DNA of 11,038 nucleotides from CAZTPC01 sp964615565 (lineage in GTDB: Bacteria > Patescibacteriota > Saccharimonadia > Saccharimonadales > AWTP1-31): the NCBI GenBank assembly GCA_964615565.1, contig CAZTPC010000024.1, positions 1 through 11,038 on the forward strand, written 5' to 3'. The position numbers and the translations under genes are program-made. The notes beneath the pieces are model-generated. The model was not told the origin of the DNA. It did no database searches and saw only the letters and a program-made list of their open reading frames with translations. Position 1 is the stretch's first letter. The number at the start of each line of letters is the position of its first letter. Shown here one piece after another: positions 6,344 through 11,038 of this stretch.

Positions 6344-6751
6344 TTACTTAAGAATGATTTTCTGTACTAATTTTTCAAGACCATAGTCGGTTGCGGTAAT
6401 CATGGCTCCAAAAATAACGGCAAAGACGAACACTGCAAAAGCTAGTTGCCAAGTTTCTTTCCGATTTGGCCAGGTGACCTGACGAACTTCTTTCCAGGCG
6501 TTACGGAAGTAACGAAGGAAGAAGATTGCAGCAAACACGCGACCAATGAATCGTGCCGGGCGAGTTTTGAATGGCCAAAGCAAGAAGCGAAGTGGTCGTA
6601 CGATTTTTACGATTCCCCGTCCGATGAATCGGAAAGGAGTTGCAGCTTTGCCAGCAGTCTTACGGATAATACGTCGTTTTTCGACGGGTTGCTGTTCACT
6701 GCGCTCTCGAACAGTCATTGTCTTCTTTGCTTGCTTCTTCTTATCAGCCAT
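6344..6751 (-). CDS. secE: Preprotein translocase subunit SecE with basic N-terminal extension
   Basis: SecE clamps the two halves of SecY in the plasma-membrane protein-conducting channel. The conserved part is the C-terminal 55 residues: YFRNAWKEVRQVTWPNRKET (81-100), the amphipathic cytoplasmic helix with its VTWP motif, followed by one membrane helix (about 101-121) and a short external tail. The first 80 residues are extra compared with the minimal single-helix SecE of about 60 residues. They are strongly basic (many Lys and Arg) and include a moderately hydrophobic stretch RFLLWPF and VFAAIFFLRYF (55-82), which could lie along or enter the membrane. The start has GGGGA about 9 nt upstream. 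It is the first gene after the promoter at 6838-6866 and is followed at 18 nt by nusG. Confidence 0.93.
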   Translation of the reverse strand: MADKKKQAKKTMTVRERSEQQPVEKRRIIRKTAGKAATPFRFIGRGIVKIVRPLRFLLWPFKTRPARFIGRVFAAIFFLRYFRNAWKEVRQVTWPNRKETWQLAFAVFVFAVIFGAMITATDYGLEKLVQKIILK

Positions 6752-6793
6752 TGTTGGTTTCCCCGGTTAACCCTTGAATTGTCTCTCAGATCA

Positions 6794-6826
6794 CTACAAA
6801 TTAAAAAGCCTACAATAATTTGTAGG
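6794..6826 (-). promoter_or_regulatory. Two mutually exclusive hairpins, candidate attenuator before secE
   Basis: Read on the minus strand, segment 1 (6817-6826, CCTACAAATT) can pair in two ways. It pairs with segment 2 (6809-6815, TTGTAGG) to give a 7-bp stem followed by CTTTTT, a weak terminator. It also pairs with segment 3 (6794-6802, AATTTGTAG) to give a 9-bp stem that places the T-run in the loop. The two structures compete. They begin about 5 nt after the predicted transcript start of the secE promoter. The simple reading is a terminator for the histidine kinase gene; the alternative is attenuation of secE-nusG. Confidence 0.5.
6803..6826 (-). terminator. Weak intrinsic terminator after the histidine kinase gene
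   Basis: A 7-bp stem (6820-6826 with 6809-6815) with a 4-nt loop is followed on the minus strand by CTTTTTAATTT. The stem is A/T-rich and weak, and lies about 46 nt after the kinase stop, downstream of the secE promoter. Confidence 0.5.
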
Positions 6827-6837
6827 TCAATGAGTCA

Positions 6838-6866
6838 AGTATAGCTCAGATTTTTATCTATGGCAA
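6838..6866 (-). promoter_or_regulatory. Promoter of secE-nusG
   Basis: On the minus strand, TTGCCA (6861-6866) and TATACT (6838-6843) are separated by 17 nt, each with one mismatch to consensus. It starts 7 nt after the histidine kinase stop codon. The predicted start near 6831 gives a leader of about 80 nt that contains the competing hairpins. Confidence 0.65.
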
Positions 6867-6872
6867 CAGGGG

Positions 6873-8024
6873 CTATTTCTTTGGTTGGTTCGGGATAATG
6901 ATAGTAAAGGTTGAGCCTTTGTTCACTTCACTATCCAGCGTAATGTTGGCTCCAAGCATTTCGGTAAGCTTGGCAGTCACGTAGAGGCCTAGTCCTGTTC
7001 CGTTGTGTTGGCGAGTACGGAAGTCTTCGGATCGGAAGAATTTGTTAAACACTTTGTCTTGATCGGCTTTAGCAATACCTATACCACTATCACGAACCGC
7101 AAACTGAACGCCACGCGCAACCGGCTTGGCACTAAGTGTCACGGAACCCTGGTCGGTATACTTAATCGCATTGGTAATAAAGTTCTGCAATATTTCGCGG
7201 ACATATAGTTCGCTGGTGTGTAGCAACTCTAGTTTCGGATCGATCTCAACATGAAAGCCCAGGTCTTTTTCTTTGGCTGCCTGTTGGTATGCCTGTTCCA
7301 AGGTTTTTACAAGGTCATGAATATTGATGTCGGTTGTCTCCATGGCAAGCTTGCCGCGCTCAGCACGGGAAAGCATGGAAAGGTCATTGATCATACCGGA
7401 CAAGAACGTAACTTGGTCGTACGCTTGCTGCAAACTACCTGTAATGTCATTAGCTTGGGTGTGTTTTTGAGCGATGAGTTGCGCATTACTCAGGTTGCCT
7501 TCGGCGATTGCTACAGGGGTACGAAGCTCGTGACTAATAACACTAATAAACTCGTCACGTTCTTCTTCTAGAGATTTTTCGCGGGTAATATCGCGCAGAA
7601 CAATAACATAGCCTTGGTCAGAAGCTTTGCCATACCCAAGGTGAACAGGCGCAACGCTGATGTATAAGTTGATCCGGGTTCCATCGCCGTATTCGATAAG
7701 ATGGTCACGTGAGTTAACAGGTGATGTCGCCTTACTAATAAGGTGTGACACGGTAACATGTTTGTCATCTTTGTCGATGAGTTTAAGAACGCCTGAAAGG
7801 TCGGAGCCCTCCTGTAGGGTGTGCAGGTCGAGCAGGTCTAGAGCTGCCGCGTTGTATACAATTACTTTGAGATTTTTATCGGTTGCGATAACACCGTCGG
7901 TCATGGTGTTGATAAGGCTGGTTAGACGTTCACGTTCGACTGATGCGACAGGGGTTGCCTTGAGTGTAGTTGTTTTTGCTGGCTTTTTCTTTGTGGTAGT
8001 TTTGCTTGTAACCATAAACACCAT
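6873..8024 (-). CDS. Soluble PAS-domain sensor histidine kinase
   Basis: A cytoplasmic histidine kinase of 383 residues with no signal peptide or membrane helix. After a Lys/Thr-rich tail (6-25) comes a PAS domain (about 32-150: INTMTDGVIATDKNLKVIVYNAAA, then DGTRINLYISVAPV and YVIVLRDITREK). The dimerisation domain carries FISVISHELRTP with phospho-acceptor His165. The ATPase domain has the N box EILQNFITNAIKYT (277-290), G1 DSGIGI (312-317), F box FNKFF (326-330) and G2 GTGLGLYV (342-349). All catalytic motifs are intact. It autophosphorylates and should pass phosphate to a response regulator, but none is encoded nearby, so partner and signal are unknown. The coordinates give the longest form. 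An extended -10 at 8023-8031 would place the transcript start at 8015-8016, making the fourth codon ATG (8015) the real, leaderless start. No Shine-Dalgarno precedes either ATG. Confidence 0.93.
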   Translation of the reverse strand: MVFMVTSKTTTKKKPAKTTTLKATPVASVERERLTSLINTMTDGVIATDKNLKVIVYNAAALDLLDLHTLQEGSDLSGVLKLIDKDDKHVTVSHLISKATSPVNSRDHLIEYGDGTRINLYISVAPVHLGYGKASDQGYVIVLRDITREKSLEEERDEFISVISHELRTPVAIAEGNLSNAQLIAQKHTQANDITGSLQQAYDQVTFLSGMINDLSMLSRAERGKLAMETTDINIHDLVKTLEQAYQQAAKEKDLGFHVEIDPKLELLHTSELYVREILQNFITNAIKYTDQGSVTLSAKPVARGVQFAVRDSGIGIAKADQDKVFNKFFRSEDFRTRQHNGTGLGLYVTAKLTEMLGANITLDSEVNKGSTFTIIIPNQPKK

Positions 8025-8031
8025 TATGCCA
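8023..8031 (-). promoter_or_regulatory. Possible extended -10 promoter of the histidine kinase gene
   Basis: The minus strand reads TGGCATAAT, a TGn extended -10 with CATAAT. No -35 is recognisable. Its predicted start falls on or one base before the ATG at 8015, which would make the mRNA leaderless. Confidence 0.35.
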
Positions 8032-8067
8032 CACTGGCGAGTCGATATGTGGGTATCCGCATCAAAC

Positions 8068-8096
8068 TCGACAATTACTGGATACTTACTTATAGT
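8068..8096 (+). promoter_or_regulatory. Promoter of the metA-like gene
   Basis: TCGACA (8068-8073) and TATAGT (8091-8096) are 17 nt apart, each one mismatch from consensus. Only 12 nt separate the -10 from the ATG at 8109, so the transcript should start near 8103 with a leader of about 6 nt. The AAGG at 8097-8100 then lies upstream of the transcript and cannot serve as a Shine-Dalgarno. Confidence 0.65.
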
Positions 8097-8108
8097 AAGG
8101 CATTCGTT

Positions 8109-9062
8109 ATGTCGTTGATCTTACCCGCAGGAAATGAATATGCTCTACACGAGCGTTTAGTCGAATCTGGAGCCGATGTGCTCACTCCGGAGCAAGCTGC
8201 ACACCAGGATATCCGTGAAATCCGAATCGCATTCTTAAACTTAATGCCAAGCACCACCTTTGAAGACACCGAAGTAGATTGGCTGCATTTTATGAGCCGT
8301 TCCTCTGGTATTCAGGTTGAGCCAATTCTGTTTGGATTTGACGATGACCCAAGAAGGCAGACTGGCGCGAGCCGAGCTGATATGTTGCAACACTACGCGA
8401 CATTTAGCGAAGTAGCTAATGGCACGGTTGATGGTTTAATAATTACTGGCGGAAATCTAGAACTTCGTTGCGACGCCAAGGATGGTCCGCCAGAACCTTT
8501 ACCGTTTGACGAGGTTCGTTTCTCCAAACAACTTGGCGAGGTTATCGACTGGGCGCAAGCTAATGTCTATTCCACGTTATATTCTTGTTTTGCTGGGCAC
8601 TTTGCCTTGCACCATTTGTTCGAGGTTGAACGAGAGGTTGGTGATGCAAAGTTATTTGGAGTCTTTGAGCACGATGTTGATCACAATATCCCTAGCGCTC
8701 TAACTGCTGGAATGGACGATGTTTTCCGTGCACCACATGCGCGGTGGGGTAACGTTCCCGAGAGTTCACTTGTAGACGTGCCCGTAGAAGTATTGGCAAC
8801 CAATAAAACGGCAGGATGGTTATTGGCACAGTTTGCTAACGACGCCGAAGGAATGTCGTTTGCCCTGCAAGGACACCCCGAGTATCGACGTAATGCATTA
8901 ATGTACGAACATCAGCGAGATGGTGGTTTTGAGGTTCACGATTTGCCAGGGTATTATTCGGCGGACAGACAGCCGAAACTCACCTGGGCAAATGATGCTC
9001 AGGTTCTATTCGGTAATTGGCTCCGGTATATCTACGGTGGCATTCAACCTGTTCAGAAATAG
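8109..9062 (+). CDS. MetA-family homoserine O-acyltransferase-like protein
   Basis: A 317-residue member of the MetA (HTS, PF04204-type) family, class I glutamine-amidotransferase-like fold. Family enzymes acylate homoserine with acetyl- or succinyl-CoA as the first committed step to methionine. Visible landmarks are IRIAFLNLMP (38-47), DGLIITGGNLEL (108-119), VYSTLYSCFAGHFAL with nucleophile Cys160, GVFEHDV (184-190), APHARW (208-213) and GHPEYRRN (255-262) with the expected catalytic His256 and Glu258, so an active enzyme is likely. By alignment from memory, Glu118 sits where E. coli MetA has Gly111; Glu there is associated with acetyl-CoA use. An acidic, proline-rich insertion (about 120-132) follows, and the normal TGAP is TGGN, so the acceptor may differ from homoserine. 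The ATG at 8109 is chosen over a GTG at 8049 because the promoter lies between them. No other methionine gene is nearby. It converges with the metalloprotein gene, 14 nt away. Confidence 0.88.
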   Translation: MSLILPAGNEYALHERLVESGADVLTPEQAAHQDIREIRIAFLNLMPSTTFEDTEVDWLHFMSRSSGIQVEPILFGFDDDPRRQTGASRADMLQHYATFSEVANGTVDGLIITGGNLELRCDAKDGPPEPLPFDEVRFSKQLGEVIDWAQANVYSTLYSCFAGHFALHHLFEVEREVGDAKLFGVFEHDVDHNIPSALTAGMDDVFRAPHARWGNVPESSLVDVPVEVLATNKTAGWLLAQFANDAEGMSFALQGHPEYRRNALMYEHQRDGGFEVHDLPGYYSADRQPKLTWANDAQVLFGNWLRYIYGGIQPVQK

Positions 9063-9076
9063 GCTTTAATTGTTGG

Positions 9077-9775
9077 CTAGTGTGCTTCGAATTGTGGTTT
9101 GTAATTCTTTAGGGCTTTACGGCGTTGCTTGGCACCTGGCAGAGCAGTTTCGAAGATGCTCCAAAATTCAGGACCGTGATGGAGGGCTTTGGTATGCGTT
9201 AATTCATGAAGCAAAACGTAATCGATTAACTCCCAAGGTAATTGCATAAGAAAGAGATTCAGTGTGATTTCTTTTTTGCTATTGCAACTCCCCCAGCGAG
9301 CTTTGAGTTGTCGTACACTGACGCTCTTGAACTCGAAGTTGTGTTTGTCGGCCAGATCGCGCAAACGTTTGGGTAGTAAGTTTTCGGCTTGTTCACGCAG
9401 GGCTTTGATCGCGATCTTGTTGGCTGCGGCTTGGACATCGGTAGAGTCCCACCGCAAACTATCCGGATAGGACACGATTAGTTCACTGCCCTTACGCCGA
9501 CTCGTAACGGTAGCATTTGTGCTACTCGACCTAAAGTACAGATGGTGAAACTTCCCTACCGCCGAACCATCTTTAATGATCTCTATTGGTTCAATATTTT
9601 CTAAAATCCAATCTCGTTTACTTCTAGCAAACGCGGCACCGGCTTGGTATGGGACGTACGATGGCAAAGTAACTTTGATCTTGCCGTTCGAAGCAATGGT
9701 TATGCGAATAGAACGTGAACGAGCATGCTTAATAAGCTGGACTTCACCAATGTCGGGCAAGACAATGATTTTCAT
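9077..9775 (-). CDS. YgjP-like (DUF45) zinc metallopeptidase-like protein
   Basis: A 232-residue protein of the YgjP/DUF45 family (PF01863-type, related to SprT and M48 gluzincins). The zinc site is HELTH (His190, catalytic Glu191, His194) with a third ligand His200 in ALHHGPEFW, the family pattern. The preceding RQLKARWGSC (155-164) is the other hallmark. The N-terminal half (1-110) is the beta-rich region of the family: IKHARSRSIRITIASNGKIKVTLPS. It has no signal peptide, so it is cytoplasmic. The substrate is unknown across most of the family, and some members occur with restriction or repair genes. It starts one base after the stop of the P-loop kinase gene (TAG-T-ATG) with AGG a few bases upstream, so the two are co-transcribed and probably coupled. 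No terminator is seen in the 14 nt before the converging metA-like gene. Confidence 0.9.
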   Translation of the reverse strand: MKIIVLPDIGEVQLIKHARSRSIRITIASNGKIKVTLPSYVPYQAGAAFARSKRDWILENIEPIEIIKDGSAVGKFHHLYFRSSSTNATVTSRRKGSELIVSYPDSLRWDSTDVQAAANKIAIKALREQAENLLPKRLRDLADKHNFEFKSVSVRQLKARWGSCNSKKEITLNLFLMQLPWELIDYVLLHELTHTKALHHGPEFWSIFETALPGAKQRRKALKNYKPQFEAH

Positions 9776-9776
9776 A

Positions 9777-10439
9777 CTACCTAATAAGAATGTTTCGGCG
9801 GCTATTGTCTACACGCCCACCTTGGATAGAGCCTGGCACGAGGTTGACGAGCCCTGGCTTAACCACATTTGCGCTCGCGCTGTTAGCGGCAATCAGACCA
9901 AGTTCGTACAACTTCTTTAGTATGGCGCTGCGCTGAGTATTGAAGGTATGTTTTCCGCTGATAACCATGTAGTCTTCGTTCTTCGGATTCTGCATTGCCT
10001 GGATGACAGCTTGGAATGATTCACGGGTATGCGGTGCTGCATACTTATCATCCAGCTTGCGACGGTCGCGGCGTGATAATCGGACGTAGGCACTATCGGT
10101 ATCTATTTGTAGCCAAACAAGCAGTGGTTCGGCTTTGGACTTACGAGCAATATTGCGTAGTTCTCGGCGTTCGCTTAAACGTGCCACACTAGCATCAAAA
10201 ATGACACTCATGCCTGCATTTAGGAATTCTTCGGTCATATAGAGCATTAGGTGCTTAACGATTTCGTTCTCCTGCTGGTCGTACCGCGGCTCTTCAAAAA
10301 GTTCCCCGCGAATACGGTCGCCATGTACGTGTGCAGCGCCGAGCGTATCTGAAAGTTCACGAGCAAAGTGTGTCTTTCCAGCGCCTGGATAGCCATACAA
10401 CATTACAAGGATTGGTTTCGTTGAAGTTACCTTACTCAT
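9777..10439 (-). CDS. P-loop kinase (AAA_33/zeta-toxin-like)
   Basis: A 220-residue P-loop NTPase of the small-molecule or polynucleotide kinase type (AAA_33 group). LVMLYGYPGAGKTHFA holds the Walker A GYPGAGKT (16-23). HGDRIRGELF (39-48) provides Asp41, which in relatives helps position the phosphoryl acceptor. SVIFDASVARLSERRELRNIA (about 78-98) forms the following strand and helix, with the Walker B-like aspartate in FDAS. LSRRDRRK and TRESFQAV fit the lid and C-terminal helix. Relatives phosphorylate nucleic-acid ends, sugars, antibiotics or peptidoglycan precursors; nothing shows which applies. The last 40 residues (NVVKPGLVNLVPGSIQGGRVDNSRRNILIR at the end) form a basic tail outside the fold. 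No antitoxin gene precedes it, so a toxin role is not supported. A promoter lies 12 nt upstream; no Shine-Dalgarno is visible. Confidence 0.87.
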   Translation of the reverse strand: MSKVTSTKPILVMLYGYPGAGKTHFARELSDTLGAAHVHGDRIRGELFEEPRYDQQENEIVKHLMLYMTEEFLNAGMSVIFDASVARLSERRELRNIARKSKAEPLLVWLQIDTDSAYVRLSRRDRRKLDDKYAAPHTRESFQAVIQAMQNPKNEDYMVISGKHTFNTQRSAILKKLYELGLIAANSASANVVKPGLVNLVPGSIQGGRVDNSRRNILIR

Positions 10440-10451
10440 CGATGTGAATAT

Positions 10452-10480
10452 TGTATAACAAACTTGCAGATTGTTGAAAA
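10452..10480 (-). promoter_or_regulatory. Promoter of the P-loop kinase/metalloprotein operon
   Basis: The minus strand reads TGTTATACA (10452-10460), an extended -10 almost identical to that of the rfaE-like operon. A weak -35 (TTTTCA, 10475-10480) is 17 nt upstream. Only 12 nt lie between the -10 and the ATG at 10439, so the leader would be about 6 nt. Confidence 0.5.
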
Positions 10481-10490
10481 CGACAACACC

Positions 10491-10519
10491 GTGACAGCTC
10501 CTTGCAAATCGAGTATCAT
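10491..10519 (+). promoter_or_regulatory. Promoter of the small unknown gene
   Basis: GTGACA (10491-10496) and TATCAT (10514-10519) are 17 nt apart. The predicted start near 10526 leaves a leader of about 7 nt before the ATG at 10533. The same two hexamers with the same spacing precede the tRNA at the right edge. Confidence 0.6.
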
Positions 10520-10532
10520 TCTACTAAAGCTT

Positions 10533-10949
10533 ATGAACCCATCACTCGACGTACCAGCACCAACAACTCCACCTGCAGGTCAACCTCTCCGTTCGGAGCT
10601 TCGATCACGAAGTCTGGACGAAATGCACTACGTCTTTAGTGAGCTAGTCAAAGGCCGCCCAGGGTGGTATGAAAATAAAGATGAACAAGAGTGGTATTTC
10701 TACCCCGATCGAGTCGGAGAACCTGTGACTGATCAGACTACAACTTTCAGTGAAGCAGACTATGTGCTGCCGCAGGAAACCCCACAGATAGACGCATATC
10801 TTGCACCGATGTACCGCGAAGTTCAGGGGATCCTACAAAGCCAGCCCAATTGGCATTACGATGACGAGGAAAAAGCATGGGTCTTTGAGTCGCCCCTCGC
10901 CTCCGGATTCAAGGCCAAATTCGTGAGCTGGTTACGAAACCTCTGGTAA
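10533..10949 (+). CDS. Small unknown protein with duplicated Trp module
   Basis: A 138-residue acidic protein that I do not recognise. It begins with a proline-rich tail (MNPSLDVPAPTTPPAGQP), then has two similar modules. The first is FSELVKGRPGWYENKDEQEWYFYP (35-58); the second is VQGILQSQPNWHYDDEEKAWVFES (97-120). They align without gaps, with W45/W54 and W107/W116 each nine residues apart and a shared P-x-W before the acidic turn. This resembles small Trp-rich beta modules, but I would not call them WW domains. It ends in a basic amphipathic segment, SGFKAKFVSWLRNLW. There is no signal peptide or membrane helix. The ATG at 10533 is chosen over one at 10464 because the promoter lies between them. 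It is a single gene, divergent from the P-loop kinase operon. Confidence 0.75.
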   Translation: MNPSLDVPAPTTPPAGQPLRSELRSRSLDEMHYVFSELVKGRPGWYENKDEQEWYFYPDRVGEPVTDQTTTFSEADYVLPQETPQIDAYLAPMYREVQGILQSQPNWHYDDEEKAWVFESPLASGFKAKFVSWLRNLW

Positions 10950-10969
10950 CATCCTAAGGTGTTAATTGC

Positions 10970-10998
10970 GTGACAGAAAAAGCATAATACGGTATCAT
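10970..10998 (+). promoter_or_regulatory. Promoter of the tRNA gene
   Basis: GTGACA (10970-10975) and TATCAT (10993-10998) are separated by 17 nt, matching the promoter at 10491-10519. The predicted start near 11005 is about 6 nt before the mature tRNA 5' end. An alternative -10, CATAAT at 10983-10988, has no -35 at the right distance. Confidence 0.55.
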
Positions 10999-11010
10999 AA
11001 CTCCTGTTCT

Positions 11011-11038
11011 AGGGGCATAGTACAACGGTTAGTATAAA
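11011..11038 (+). tRNA. Probable tRNA-Trp, 5' 28 nt only
   Basis: AGGGGCA fits a 5' acceptor strand, followed by U8 and A9. The D arm GTAC pairs with GTAT (one G-U) around a loop with A14, G18-G19 and A21 in the expected places, which fixes the 5' end at 11011. Starting with A and reading AGGGGCATAGT is typical of bacterial tRNA-Trp. The anticodon is beyond the window edge, so identity is inferred from the acceptor sequence. Confidence 0.7.

Noticed and set aside
6446..6844. Plus-strand open frame of 132 codons opposite secE
   Set aside because: It lies antisense to a conserved gene, has no recognisable domain and runs through the secE promoter and leader hairpins.
8049..8108. GTG at 8049 as start of the metA-like gene, adding 20 residues
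   Set aside because: It lies upstream of a good promoter (8068-8096), and the added residues do not resemble the start of MetA proteins.
9777..10439. Zeta-type toxin of a toxin-antitoxin pair
   Set aside because: The fold is related, but no small antitoxin gene lies beside it; the partner is a metalloprotein gene.
10464..10532. ATG at 10464 as start of the small unknown gene
   Set aside because: The promoter at 10491-10519 would then lie inside the coding region.
1..11038. Alternative genetic code with UGA as sense, as in some CPR lineages
   Set aside because: The APH-like gene ends in UGA exactly where the next gene starts (ATGA), and no conserved gene here needs UGA read-through.
1..11038. 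CRISPR array, insertion sequence or prophage
   Set aside because: No spaced repeats, transposase, integrase or terminal inverted repeats are visible on either strand.

Overview
The window is a compact stretch of bacterial chromosome with about 45% G+C by eye. It carries twelve complete protein genes, one protein gene cut by the left edge and one tRNA cut by the right edge. Gaps are short and no stretch longer than 300 bases lacks a gene. Gene style suggests a small-genome Patescibacteria/CPR lineage, most likely Saccharibacteria (TM7). The reasons are the single-gene or short-operon layout, the HIT-Nudix and deaminase fusions of unclear role, and an isolated metA-like gene. This placement is inference from protein character, not a phylogeny. 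The standard code fits: UGA, UAG and UAA all act as stops.

Layout. (1) Positions 1-4178, minus strand: a five-gene operon starting at an extended -10 promoter. In transcription order it holds an RfaE-like nucleotidyltransferase with a degraded HxGH motif, a HIT-Nudix fusion, a two-domain protein ending in a cytidine/dCMP-type deaminase, an APH-fold small-molecule kinase, and a GT4 glycosyltransferase that runs off the window. Junctions are 15 nt, an 8-nt overlap, 1 nt and a 4-nt ATGA overlap, so the genes are probably translated together. The mix suggests a nucleotide or nucleotide-sugar pathway that I cannot name. (2) Positions 4179-6866, minus strand: the core cluster secE-nusG-rplK-rplA. 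A promoter in front of secE is followed at once by overlapping hairpins. A second promoter precedes rplK. A structured element in front of rplA looks like an L1-binding autoregulatory site, and a strong intrinsic terminator closes the unit. (3) Positions 6873-8024, minus strand: a soluble PAS histidine kinase with no partner regulator here. (4) Positions 8068-9062, plus strand: a MetA-family acyltransferase. (5) Positions 9077-10480, minus strand: a P-loop kinase and a YgjP-like zinc metalloprotein as a two-gene operon. (6) Positions 10491-11038, plus strand: a small unknown protein with a duplicated tryptophan module, then the 5' end of a probable tRNA-Trp.

Regulation. Good promoter pairs with 17-nt spacers can be read in front of rplK, secE, metA, the small unknown gene and the tRNA; extended -10 elements precede the rfaE-like gene, the P-loop kinase and perhaps the histidine kinase. 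The metA, P-loop kinase and small unknown genes have -10 boxes that end only 12-13 nt before the start codon and lack a usable Shine-Dalgarno inside the transcript. They are therefore probably made from mRNAs with almost no leader. The operon genes of the translation and secretion cluster have ordinary Shine-Dalgarno sites.
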